From Candidatus Zhuqueibacterota bacterium (GTDB taxonomy: Bacteria; Zhuqueibacterota; Zhuqueibacteria; Residuimicrobiales; Krinioviventaceae): 39,327 bases of DNA. Location: contig JAFGSB010000087.1 in the NCBI GenBank assembly GCA_016934825.1, positions 1 through 39,327 of the forward strand, in the 5' to 3' direction. The position numbers and the translations under genes were made by a program. This document shows, one piece after another, positions 17,307 through 25,230 of this stretch (position 1 is its first letter; every line of letters starts with the position of its first letter). The notes beneath the pieces are model-generated. The model was not told where the DNA came from, searched no databases, and was given only the letters and a program-made list of their open reading frames with translations.

Positions 17307-18108
17307 TTATGATTATTACTTGCGTAAATCAAAAATGCCGTTAATCTGGTGTCCGGGTTGCGGAGATGGAATTATATTAAAATCCCTGATCAGAGCGATC
17401 CATAAAAACGGATTTACCAAAGATAACGTGGTTATGGTTTCCGGTATCGGTTGTTCAAGCCGGTTAACCGGCTACGTTGATTTTAATACATTGCATACGA
17501 CTCACGGACGGGCAATAACATTTGCCACCGGGATAAAATTAGCCAAGCCGCATTTAAATGTTATTGTGATTACCGGAGACGGCGACGCAACGTCTATCGG
17601 TGGAAACCATTATATTCACGCTGCGCGCCGTAACATCGATTTGACGGTTATCTTGTTTAACAATCAGATTTACGGCATGACGGGTGGACAGGTTTCTCCC
17701 ACAACTCCGAGCGGTAAGAAAGCGACCACTGCGCCGTATGGAAGTTCGGAAAATATTTTTAATATCAGTGGTTTGGCTATAGCAGCCGGGGCCCCGTTTG
17801 TTGCCAGAACAACGGTAGCAAATCCGGTTCAGGTTGAAAGATATATAAATCTGGCTTTACAAAAGAAAGGATTTTCAGTTGTAGAAGTCATGACGCCCTG
17901 TCCGACAACATTTGGAAGACGAAACAAGGCAGGCGCGGGTGTCGATATGTTAAAATGGCAAAAGGAACACAGTGTAACCATAAAAAGCGCGGAAAAGATG
18001 AGCCCATTGGAACTGGATGAAAGTATCGTCACCGGTATTTTTGTTGATATTGAAAAACCGGAATGTCGTACGGAATATCAAAAAGTTATTGATCAATTTA
18101 AATCATAA
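17299..18108 (+). CDS. korB: 2-oxoglutarate/2-oxoacid:ferredoxin oxidoreductase, beta subunit (TPP-binding)
   Basis: KorB binds thiamin diphosphate and one 4Fe-4S cluster. The 269-residue protein has WCPGCGDGI and GIGCSSR (cluster cysteines), HTTHGRAITFATGIKLAKP, and the TPP/Mg motif ITGDGDATSIGGNH...LFNNQIYGMTGGQ. Its length matches KorB. The start ATG lies inside the end of korA (ATG TTT GA). The alpha, gamma and delta subunits are all adjacent, so a complete four-subunit enzyme is encoded. Confidence 0.95.
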   Translation: MFDYDYYLRKSKMPLIWCPGCGDGIILKSLIRAIHKNGFTKDNVVMVSGIGCSSRLTGYVDFNTLHTTHGRAITFATGIKLAKPHLNVIVITGDGDATSIGGNHYIHAARRNIDLTVILFNNQIYGMTGGQVSPTTPSGKKATTAPYGSSENIFNISGLAIAAGAPFVARTTVANPVQVERYINLALQKKGFSVVEVMTPCPTTFGRRNKAGAGVDMLKWQKEHSVTIKSAEKMSPLELDESIVTGIFVDIEKPECRTEYQKVIDQFKS

Positions 18109-18133
18109 GTTAATAAAGGAGAATTATTATAAA

Positions 18134-18697
18134 ATGAGCATTCGATATGAAGTCCGCTTGAGTGGTGAAGGTGGTCAGGGCCTGGTTTTAGCCGGTAAAA
18201 TATTGGCTGAAGCCGCCGCCATTTACGACAATCTAAACGCAACCCAAAGCCAATCGTATGGTCCGGAGGCTCGTGGTGGAGCCAGCCGGTCTGAAGTAAT
18301 TATTTCGGATGATGATATTGATTACCCAAAAGCAGTGAATATTGATCTGCTGTTAGCTTTAACCCAGGAATCTTTTGACCGATATCAAAATGACGTTAAA
18401 GAAGGCGGAATCATTATTGTTGACGAACAATCGGTTACACGGATTTCTGAGGGAAAATTTTTGCTTTATAAAATTCCTATTATTAAATTAGCCAGGGAAA
18501 AGCTGGGACACGCACTTGTCGCAAATATTATCGCGTTGGGAATTATTGCCGGTATTTCCAAAATCGTTTCTGAAAATGCCTTAAAGCAGGCAATAGGGGC
18601 GCGGGTACCGAAGGGTACGGAAGAATTGAACTATAACGCTTTTCAAATTGGATTGGAAGAAAGTGAAAAACTGGTAGCCGTAAAAACTGCCGAATGA
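18134..18697 (+). CDS. korC: 2-oxoglutarate/2-oxoacid:ferredoxin oxidoreductase, gamma subunit
   Basis: The gamma subunit holds the complex together and helps place CoA. The protein opens with YEVRLSGEGGQGLVLAGKIL, the family signature, and contains QSQSYGPEARGGASRSEVIIS. I start at ATG 18134 (187 residues) behind AAAGGAG at 18116-18122. The frame is open further upstream to 18017, but that would overlap korB and add about 39 unrelated residues. ndk follows about 30 bases later. Confidence 0.93.
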   Translation: MSIRYEVRLSGEGGQGLVLAGKILAEAAAIYDNLNATQSQSYGPEARGGASRSEVIISDDDIDYPKAVNIDLLLALTQESFDRYQNDVKEGGIIIVDEQSVTRISEGKFLLYKIPIIKLAREKLGHALVANIIALGIIAGISKIVSENALKQAIGARVPKGTEELNYNAFQIGLEESEKLVAVKTAE

Positions 18698-18726
18698 TAG
18701 TTACTCATCTTCAGGAAGGAAAAGGA

Positions 18727-19143
18727 ATGGAAAGAACATTAGCAATTCTAAAACCGGATTGTTATAAGCGGAAATTAACAGGTGCTGTTCTTGAAAAGAT
18801 CGAAAAAGCAGGTTTTACTCTTGTTGCCGCAAAAATTGTAAAAATGACAAAACCAATGGCAGAGTCATTTTATGAGGTGCACCGTGATAAAAATTTTTTC
18901 CCGGCTTTGGTGGAATTTATGACTGAAAATCGCTGTCTTGTCGCCGTTATCGAAAAAGAGAATGCAATTGAAGATTACCGGAAATTAATGGGAAGTACCG
19001 ATCCTGCAAAAGCAGACAGCGGGACCATTCGCAAAGAATATGCTGAAAGCATTCAAAGAAACATTGTTCATGGTTCAGATTCGCCGGAAAACGCGATTCG
19101 GGAAATAAATTTCTTTTTTAGCGGCTCTGAATTATTGGGATAA
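18727..19143 (+). CDS. ndk: nucleoside diphosphate kinase
   Basis: NDK moves the gamma phosphate of ATP to other nucleoside diphosphates through a phospho-histidine. The chosen start at 18727 gives 138 residues beginning MERTLAILKPDCYKRKLTG, as expected; a good AAGGAAAAGGA lies just upstream. An in-frame ATG at 18694 would add 11 residues overlapping korC. The active His is in SIQRNIVHGSDSPENA, and the middle motif YEVHRDKNFFPALVEFM is typical. In some anaerobes NDK regenerates GTP from succinyl-CoA-linked energy; a tie to KOR is only suggested by position. Confidence 0.96.
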   Translation: MERTLAILKPDCYKRKLTGAVLEKIEKAGFTLVAAKIVKMTKPMAESFYEVHRDKNFFPALVEFMTENRCLVAVIEKENAIEDYRKLMGSTDPAKADSGTIRKEYAESIQRNIVHGSDSPENAIREINFFFSGSELLG

Positions 19144-19159
19144 TATAAAAAATTTAATA

Positions 19160-19172
19160 TGAATGAAATTCA
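19160..19172. promoter_or_regulatory. palindrome TGAATGAAATTCA upstream of the fatty-acid operon
   Basis: This 5-3-5 palindrome lies within a longer near-perfect symmetric stretch at 19157-19179 (one mismatched pair). It differs by a single spacer base from the element before etfB (923-935) and stands 18 bases before the -35 box. It also resembles the TGAATGA...TCATTCA site of Bacillus FadR. Operator function is inferred. Confidence 0.45.
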
Positions 19173-19190
19173 TTGATATTAATTTTTACC

Positions 19191-19219
19191 TTGACTATTA
19201 GTCGTTTTTTTATTAAATT
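19191..19219 (+). promoter_or_regulatory. promoter of the yceD-rpmF-plsX-fab operon
   Basis: TTGACT (19191-19196) and TAAATT (19214-19219) are 17 bases apart. A second perfect palindrome, GACTATTAGTC (19193-19203), overlaps the -35 box and could be a repressor site. The leader would be only about 20 bases, ending in TGGAG before the GTG start. Confidence 0.55.
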
Positions 19220-19245
19220 TTTGACCGATTTGGAGATTTTTTTTT

Positions 19246-19746
19246 GTGCTAAAGTTAAATATATCAAGTTTTTCAGAAGGTTTATCATCTGAAAAAAGAA
19301 CGGTTCTTCCTTCTGAGATTGATTTAGATGAGCAAGAATTTTATCACCCGATCAATTTAGTATTCAATATTAATAAAATTGGTTCAGAAGTTTTTTTAAA
19401 GGTTCAATTAGATACCTCCGTTGCACTCGTGTGTGACCGCTGTTTGGCTGATTATAAATATAAACTCAACGAAACGGTAAGTATTGTCTGCACAACCGAT
19501 AATAGTCTTGTAACGAAAGACGAAGACGGGATTTATTTTATTTCCGAAACAACCAATGAGATTAATATTACGGATTCGATTCGGGATGCGTTAATATTGA
19601 ATATTCCACAAAAAAAATTATGTTCTGAAAAATGTAAAGGATTGTGTGCCCAGTGCGGAGTTAATTTAAATGATGAAACATGTAATTGTAAATCGGAAAA
19701 GATCGACCCACGCTGGGAAGCACTTAAAAAGATAAAGTTTAATTAA
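19246..19746 (+). CDS. yceD: YceD/DUF177 family protein
   Basis: A 166-residue DUF177 protein. The family is almost always encoded before rpmF and is linked to 23S rRNA processing or ribosome assembly in bacteria and plastids; the mechanism is unclear. Visible here are VALVCDRCLADY in the middle and a Cys-rich tail (CSEKCKGLCAQCGVNLN..TCNCK), typical of the longer members and probably metal-binding. The start is GTG with TGGAG upstream. It leads the conserved ribosome/lipid operon. Confidence 0.9.
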   Translation: MLKLNISSFSEGLSSEKRTVLPSEIDLDEQEFYHPINLVFNINKIGSEVFLKVQLDTSVALVCDRCLADYKYKLNETVSIVCTTDNSLVTKDEDGIYFISETTNEINITDSIRDALILNIPQKKLCSEKCKGLCAQCGVNLNDETCNCKSEKIDPRWEALKKIKFN

Positions 19747-19762
19747 TTTTATAGAGGATACC

Positions 19763-19945
19763 ATGGCATTACCTAAACGCAGACATTCAAAATCACGAAG
19801 AGACAAAAGAAGAGCGAATTGGAATTCGAGTGTTCCACCGATAGCTGAATGTTCAAACTGTCATCAACCGAAACTCTCTCACCGGGCCTGCCCCAATTGC
19901 GGTTATTATAAAGGTCGTTCAATTTTTCTGCCAAGAGAATCATAA
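19763..19945 (+). CDS. rpmF: 50S ribosomal protein L32
   Basis: L32 is a small protein of the large ribosomal subunit. The 60 residues start MALPKRRHSKSRRDKRRANW, the family signature. Four cysteines (30, 33, 43, 46) form an intact zinc ribbon, so this is the zinc-containing C+ form. It lies 16 bases after yceD with AGAGGA upstream. The following 87-base spacer contains distant inverted arms ACGCACA/TGTGCGT (19967-19973 and 20001-20007) before plsX. Confidence 0.97.
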   Translation: MALPKRRHSKSRRDKRRANWNSSVPPIAECSNCHQPKLSHRACPNCGYYKGRSIFLPRES

Positions 19946-20032
19946 TGCTTAAATTCCCACCATATGACGCACAAATGATGGAAATTGTAAAATAACTTTA
20001 TGTGCGTGGAACATTATTCCCGGAGTTAAATA

Positions 20033-21052
20033 TTGATAAAAATTGCTTTAGATGCTATGGGAGGAGACAATGCTCCTCATGATGTTGTTCATGGTGGTAT
20101 AGAGGCGGCAAGATTGTCCAGGAACCAGTTTGAAGTTGTTCTTGTGGGTAATAAAGAATCGATTGAACAGGAAATTTCAAGGCACTTTCATACTGCGAAT
20201 TTACCGATAAGTATAGTACATGCATCTCAGGCCGTATCGATGCATGAACAACCTGCAAATGCCCTAAAAATGAAAGACTCGTCCATTTCGGTTTCCATTG
20301 CCATGCTTAAGGACCATAAAGTCGATGCTTTTGTCAGCGCCGGCAATACAGGCGCTGTAATGGCATCGGCTTTATTCGGTTTAAAGAGAATCAAAGGAAT
20401 TCGAAGACCGGCAATAGGATCAATGCTGCCTACGGAAACCGGTACCTCACTTCTCATAGACGCTGGCGCAAATGTGGATTGCAGACCCCTGGACCTGTTA
20501 CAATTTGCGATTATGGGTAGTATTTACTATTCCCGTGTATATGCCAAACCGGATACCACGGTCGGGTTGTTGAGTATCGGGCATGAGGATTCCAAAGGTA
20601 ACGAGGTCGTGATAAAAGCAAACGAACTTTTTAAAGACAGTTCTATAAATTTTATCGGTAATATTGAAGGCGGCGATATTTTAAGAGGCAAAGTTCATGT
20701 CGTTGCCTGTGACGGTTTTGTGGGTAATATAGTTTTAAAAGTTGCCGAAAGTTTGCACGGACTATTGAAATTTAATTTAAAAAGATTTATCAGAAAATAT
20801 TTTTTCTCGCAAATTGGTGCAATGTTGATGAAACCCACTTTTGAGGGTATTAAAAAAGTATTTGATTACCAGGAATATGGCGGCGCTCCGTTATTAGGTG
20901 TGGATGGTAATTGTATCATCGCTCACGGAAGATCAACTCCCCGTGCGATAAAAAATGCTGTTTTAGTCGCTTATAAAATGGTCATTGAAAATGTCAACGG
21001 ACATATTACTGAAACTTTTAATAATTTACATTTTTCTAATAATGAAAATTGA
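20033..21052 (+). CDS. plsX: phosphate acyltransferase PlsX
   Basis: PlsX converts acyl-ACP and phosphate to acyl phosphate, feeding phospholipid synthesis via PlsY. The 339-residue protein starts IKIALDAMGGDNAPHDVV, with VSAGNTGAVMA, GSMLPTE, LIDAGANVDCRP and DGFVGNIVLKVAE as family motifs. Translation starts at TTG 20033, preceded by CGGAG; no ATG gives the conserved N-terminus. It belongs to the yceD-rpmF-plsX-fab operon. Confidence 0.96.
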   Translation: MIKIALDAMGGDNAPHDVVHGGIEAARLSRNQFEVVLVGNKESIEQEISRHFHTANLPISIVHASQAVSMHEQPANALKMKDSSISVSIAMLKDHKVDAFVSAGNTGAVMASALFGLKRIKGIRRPAIGSMLPTETGTSLLIDAGANVDCRPLDLLQFAIMGSIYYSRVYAKPDTTVGLLSIGHEDSKGNEVVIKANELFKDSSINFIGNIEGGDILRGKVHVVACDGFVGNIVLKVAESLHGLLKFNLKRFIRKYFFSQIGAMLMKPTFEGIKKVFDYQEYGGAPLLGVDGNCIIAHGRSTPRAIKNAVLVAYKMVIENVNGHITETFNNLHFSNNEN

Positions 21053-21082
21053 ATAAAGAATATTGATAGACTGGAGATAGTT

Positions 21083-22069
21083 TTGATAAATCCAAAATCT
21101 ATGATTGTGAGTACAGGTTCAGCAGTTCCTGAAAAAGTTTTAACAAATCACGATTTTGAAAAAATGGTGGATACATCTGATGAATGGATAAGAACACGAA
21201 CCGGAATTGAAAAAAGGCACATTGCAGCAGAAGATGAACTGACATCCGATCTTGCCACAGAAGCGGCGAAAAAAGCAATGCAGGAAGCGGATGTATCCCC
21301 GGAAGAATTAGATTATATTATTTTAGCAACAATAACACCCGATGTCGGATTCCCTTCAACAGCCTGTTTTGTGCAGAAAAACCTCGGCGCTGTGAATGCA
21401 ACGGCAATGGATATTTCTGCTGCATGTACCGGATTTATTTATGGCCTTGAACTGGCGGATACTTTAATTACAGTAAACAAAGCAAAAACGATACTCGTTA
21501 TAGGGGCTGAAACACTTTCCAAAGTGACCGACTATACAGACAGGGCGACATGCGTATTATTTGGTGATGGCGCCGGAGCGGCAATCGTAAAACCGGCTGA
21601 GAATTCACGAGGTATATTGGGTACGTTTACAAAAAGTAATGGAAATCTCCATTATTTGTTACATATCCCGGGAATGGGAACAAAACATTTACCAACGCAT
21701 GAAACGCTCGACCAGCATTTGCATTATATTAAAATGGCCGGCCGTGAAGTTTTTAAATACGCGGTAACAGCTATGGGAGATGCTGCGGTTAAAATCATTG
21801 AAGATACCGGTTTGAAAAATGACGAAATTGATTTATTGATACCTCATCAGGCAAATTTAAGAATAATTGATGCCACCGCTAAACGTGTGAACATACCTTC
21901 CGATCGCGTATTTGTAAATGTAAATAATTATGGCAATACATCGGCCGCGTCTATCCCGCTTGCTCTTGACGAAGCGATTAAGACCGGAAAAATTCATCAG
22001 GGGAGTACAGTTGTGCTTGTTGCATTTGGAGCTGGTTTTACGTGGGGTTCGGCAGCAATAAAATTATGA
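21083..22069 (+). CDS. fabH: beta-ketoacyl-ACP synthase III
   Basis: FabH starts fatty-acid synthesis by condensing an acyl-CoA with malonyl-ACP. The 328-residue protein has the full triad: Cys115 (SAACTGFIYG), His in LIPHQANLRI and Asn in NNYGNTSAAS. It opens with GSAVPEKVLTNHDFEKMVDTSDEW. Start is TTG 21083 with CTGGAG upstream. Its last bases overlap a possible start of the lipoprotein gene that separates it from fabD. Confidence 0.97.
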   Translation: MINPKSMIVSTGSAVPEKVLTNHDFEKMVDTSDEWIRTRTGIEKRHIAAEDELTSDLATEAAKKAMQEADVSPEELDYIILATITPDVGFPSTACFVQKNLGAVNATAMDISAACTGFIYGLELADTLITVNKAKTILVIGAETLSKVTDYTDRATCVLFGDGAGAAIVKPAENSRGILGTFTKSNGNLHYLLHIPGMGTKHLPTHETLDQHLHYIKMAGREVFKYAVTAMGDAAVKIIEDTGLKNDEIDLLIPHQANLRIIDATAKRVNIPSDRVFVNVNNYGNTSAASIPLALDEAIKTGKIHQGSTVVLVAFGAGFTWGSAAIKL

Positions 22070-22098
22070 TATTTTTTAATAAAAATGGGTATAATTTT

Positions 22099-23112
22099 AT
22101 GAAAACCAGGCGCCTTATTTTCTGTTTGTTAATTTTATTATTAACAATAATAATATCCTGTGGCCCGACCATGGTTGCAACACAGGTCAATAAACCGGCT
22201 GAAATCAATGTTAAAGGAATAAAAAAAATAGCTGTTGTTGATTTCAATGGTCCGGAGAATTCCGGCAACCTGGCTGCCAGTCTGTTAACGACTAAACTGC
22301 TGAATAGTCATTTTTTTCAGATTTTTGAACGAAGTAAAATCGACATGATTCTGGAGGAACATAAATTAGCGATGTCCGGGGTGGTTGATGAAAGCACCGC
22401 CCGAAAAGTCGGACAATTATTGGGTGTCGATGGCCTTATATTTGGTGAAGTTGTTTCCTTCAGGGTTGAACCGGATCAAACGGGTGTTGAAAAAGTTGAA
22501 AAAAAGGTTGGAACCGGTAAGTATCGTATTGTCATCCGAAACAAAAAGAAAGTCCGGGAAGAAATTAAAAAAACGGTGCTTGTTGACCAGCATTATATCA
22601 TACGCCGTGGAACGGTTGCGATCACTTTCCGTGTTGTGAATATTGAAACCGGAGAATTAATAGCCTCAAAAGCCAAAAGTAAATCTTACGACAGCGGCAA
22701 ATTAATTGAGGGTCGCGGCCAATTAAAACCCCGTGATGCGATTTTACATGACCTGATGAATGAGATCGTAGAAGATTTTGCCAGGCAAATCGCGCCCTAT
22801 AGCGTGACTGAGAACCTGGCTCTGGAATCCGGCAAGGGTGCCATAAAAGTCGGAGTTCAATATGCCAGAAACGGATTATGGGATGAAGCAATTGATGCGT
22901 TTCAAACGGCGGTAAATCAACAGCCGCAAGATTCAAATTCACATTATAATCTGGGCGTAGCTTATCAGGTCGTTGGAGATTACGATAATGCTGAAAAAGA
23001 ATTTAACAAAGCCATTGCATTAAAAAATAAAAACCTGTATTTTCGTGCTTTATCAAATTTAAGAAAACAAAGGCTTGAGCAGGAGAAATTACGTCAACAA
23101 GTGGGTAATTGA
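22099..23112 (+). CDS. lipoprotein with CsgG-like domain and C-terminal TPR repeats
   Basis: From ATG 22099 the protein has 337 residues. A lipoprotein signal (MKTRRLIFCLLILLLTIIIS) ends at Cys21, though the lipobox is loose (IIS-C). Residues about 40-230 resemble the CsgG-type periplasmic/outer-membrane assembly domain (KKIAVVDFNGPENSG, LLTTKLLNSHFFQIFERSKIDMIL, LGVDGLIFGEVV). About 265-325 form two TPR repeats (DEAIDAFQTAVNQQPQDSNS, HYNLGVAYQVVGDYDNAEKE). An alternative start, ATG 22066, overlaps the fabH stop by 4 bases and would give a longer n-region. Its stop overlaps the fabD TTG. The gene is thus fully embedded in the fab operon, where no such protein is normally found. Function unknown. 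Confidence 0.82.
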   Translation: MKTRRLIFCLLILLLTIIISCGPTMVATQVNKPAEINVKGIKKIAVVDFNGPENSGNLAASLLTTKLLNSHFFQIFERSKIDMILEEHKLAMSGVVDESTARKVGQLLGVDGLIFGEVVSFRVEPDQTGVEKVEKKVGTGKYRIVIRNKKKVREEIKKTVLVDQHYIIRRGTVAITFRVVNIETGELIASKAKSKSYDSGKLIEGRGQLKPRDAILHDLMNEIVEDFARQIAPYSVTENLALESGKGAIKVGVQYARNGLWDEAIDAFQTAVNQQPQDSNSHYNLGVAYQVVGDYDNAEKEFNKAIALKNKNLYFRALSNLRKQRLEQEKLRQQVGN

Positions 23113-24044
23113 TATTGGAAAGAACAGCTTTTTTATTTCCTGGTCAGGGATCACAATATGTTGGAATGGGTTATGATTTATACCAAAGATATGCAAAGGT
23201 ACGTGAACGGTATACCCAGGCGAACGATATTGTAGGTTTTAATATTGCCGAAAAGTGTTTTAACGGCACCGAGGAAGAAATTAATCAGACATATATTACG
23301 CAGCCGGCAATATTTGTTCATAGTTATATTTTATTTGAATTATTAAAGGAAATTGATATATTCCCGGAATTAACAGCGGGTCACAGTCTCGGTGAATATA
23401 CAGCCCTTACAGCCGCCGGTTGTCTGGATTTTGTTGAGGCGTTACGTCTGGTAAAATTACGCGGTGAACTCATGCAAAACGCCTCGGATTACCAGAAAGG
23501 AACCATGGCCGCTATTATCGGTCTTGATAACGAACCCGTAGAAAGCATTTGCCGGGAGGCTTCTCAGGAAGGAATTGTCGGCATTGCCAATTATAATTCT
23601 CCCGGTCAAATCGTTATTTCCGGTTCTCTGAACGGTGTGCAATTGGCCATGCAGCTGGCAAACGAAAAAGGTGCGAAGCGGGTTGTTGAACTTAAAGTCA
23701 GTGGAGCGTTCCATTCGCCGCTCATGGACCCGGCTTTGAAAACCTTTAACGAGGAATTACAGAAATTAGAATTTAAAAAACCGTCAATCGAGTTCTTTTC
23801 CAATGTTACCGGCAGTATCGTAACCGAACCGGATGAATTAAAACAATTACTTGCAAAACAACTATCGAGTCCTGTTTTATGGATGCAGACAATCCAGAAG
23901 ATGCATAAAACCGGCGTTTCCGTTTATTTTGAAGTGGGCCCCGGCAATGTATTAACAGGATTATTGAGAAGAATAAATCGTGAATTGTCAGCTACGACTG
24001 TAAATAGTTTACAGCAATTTTTAAAATTAAAGGGAAACAATTGA
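23109..24044 (+). CDS. fabD: malonyl-CoA:ACP transacylase
   Basis: FabD loads malonyl groups onto ACP. The 311-residue protein begins TAFLFPGQGSQYVGMGYDLY and has the nucleophile Ser93 in AGHSLGEYTAL, then VSGAFHSPLM with the catalytic His, and FEVGPGNVLTGL. TTG 23109 overlaps the previous stop by 4 bases (TTGA); TTG 23115 is a possible alternative. It overlaps fabG in the same way at its end. Confidence 0.96.
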   Translation: MILERTAFLFPGQGSQYVGMGYDLYQRYAKVRERYTQANDIVGFNIAEKCFNGTEEEINQTYITQPAIFVHSYILFELLKEIDIFPELTAGHSLGEYTALTAAGCLDFVEALRLVKLRGELMQNASDYQKGTMAAIIGLDNEPVESICREASQEGIVGIANYNSPGQIVISGSLNGVQLAMQLANEKGAKRVVELKVSGAFHSPLMDPALKTFNEELQKLEFKKPSIEFFSNVTGSIVTEPDELKQLLAKQLSSPVLWMQTIQKMHKTGVSVYFEVGPGNVLTGLLRRINRELSATTVNSLQQFLKLKGNN

Positions 24045-24784
24045 AATTATTAGAGAATAAAACAGCAATTGTAACCGGTGGAGCCAGAGGGATAGGGGAA
24101 GCCATATGTTTAAAATTGGCATTGGAAGGATGTCAAATTGTTGTATCGGACATTGATCTTGAAGGCGCAAATCAGTGCGCTGCCAAAGTAAAAGCGCTCG
24201 GTGTCGATGCGATTGCCGTTAAAACGGATGTAACCCAATTTCAGGACGCCGAAAATCTGTTTAAAACCGGGCTTGATAAATTTAACAAAATTGATATACT
24301 GGTCAATAATGCCGGTATAACACGAGATAACCTGATCATGCGGATGAGCGAATCAGAGTGGGATTCCGTTATTTCAGTCAATTTAAAGGGAACCTACAAT
24401 TGTATTAAAGCAGGCACAAGAATGTTTTTTAAACAGAGAGCAGGTAAAATTATTAATATGGCGTCGGTTGTAGGCATTATGGGTAATACCGGCCAGGCGA
24501 ATTATTCGGCGTCAAAGGCCGGTGTAATCGGCCTGACAAAATCTATCGCTAAAGAATTTGGCAGCCGTAATATCCAGGTAAACGCTGTTGCTCCGGGGTA
24601 CATTGAAACGGAGATGACAAAACATCTCTCAGAAGCGGCAAAAGAAACATTTTTAACTATGATACCGTTAAAAAAACCCGGTCTGCCTGAAGATGTCGCG
24701 GCGGTCACATTGTTTCTATCCAGTCCCATGTCAGATTATGTTACCGGCCAGGTAATAAATGTTGATGGCGGAATGGTTATGTAA
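24041..24784 (+). CDS. fabG: 3-oxoacyl-ACP reductase
   Basis: FabG is the NADPH-dependent ketoreductase of the elongation cycle. The 247-residue short-chain dehydrogenase has TGGARGIG for cofactor, NNAGITRDNLIMRM, Ser in INMASVVG, Tyr155 and Lys159 in YSASK, and the closing VTGQVINVDGGMVM. The TTG start overlaps the fabD stop (TTGA), indicating coupling. acpP follows after 62 bases with a very strong ribosome site. Confidence 0.96.
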   Translation: MKLLENKTAIVTGGARGIGEAICLKLALEGCQIVVSDIDLEGANQCAAKVKALGVDAIAVKTDVTQFQDAENLFKTGLDKFNKIDILVNNAGITRDNLIMRMSESEWDSVISVNLKGTYNCIKAGTRMFFKQRAGKIINMASVVGIMGNTGQANYSASKAGVIGLTKSIAKEFGSRNIQVNAVAPGYIETEMTKHLSEAAKETFLTMIPLKKPGLPEDVAAVTLFLSSPMSDYVTGQVINVDGGMVM

Positions 24785-24846
24785 TTGAATTTTGAATTGA
24801 ATAAAAATGTAAACAAAGTAACTATTAATTCAGGAGGTAAAGAATC

Positions 24847-25089
24847 ATGGCATTAGAAGATAAGGTAAAAGAGATCATTGTAGAACAATTGGGTGTGGAT
24901 GCAAGCGAAGTAACACCCGAAGCTTCTTTTATCGATGATTTAGGTGCAGATTCACTGGACACTGTGGAACTTGTCATGGGATTTGAAGCGGAATTCGGTC
25001 TGGAAATCCCCGATGAGGAAGCAGAAAAATTAACCACAGTTGGTGATGCACTTAATTATCTTCAGGAAAAACTTGGTAATCAAGAATAG
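24847..25089 (+). CDS. acpP: acyl carrier protein
   Basis: ACP carries growing acyl chains on phosphopantetheine. The 80-residue acidic protein has the attachment Ser36 in [14 protein letters not shown] and the usual helices ([35 protein letters not shown]). AGGAGGT 8-14 bases before the ATG is the strongest ribosome site of the operon, fitting the high amount of ACP cells need. A GC-rich hairpin follows at 25105-25127. Confidence 0.97.
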   Translation: MALEDKVKEIIVEQLGVDASEVTPEASFIDDLGADSLDTVELVMGFEAEFGLEIPDEEAEKLTTVGDALNYLQEKLGNQE

Positions 25090-25104
25090 TATACGTTGAT
25101 AAAT

Positions 25105-25127
25105 GGCGGGGATTATTATTCCCCGCC
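25105..25127. terminator. GC-rich hairpin between acpP and fabF
   Basis: GGCGGGGA pairs with TCCCCGCC over a 7-base loop, 15 bases after the acpP stop. Only a short TGTTT follows, so it may be a weak terminator, a processing site or a 3'-end stabiliser that raises acpP output over fabF. Confidence 0.5.
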
Positions 25128-25230
25128 TGTTTAGACGTGATTCATATGTTGGTTCTTATTTGGAAAGATATTAAAATTTTTGTTTGCATTTTTTTTCACA
25201 GTCATGTGTTTTTTGTAAAATGAGGTTTGC

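Noticed and set aside
18017-18133. Extended start of the KOR gamma subunit
   Set aside because: It would overlap korB by more than 90 bases. The ATG at 18134 has AAAGGAG and begins the conserved domain.
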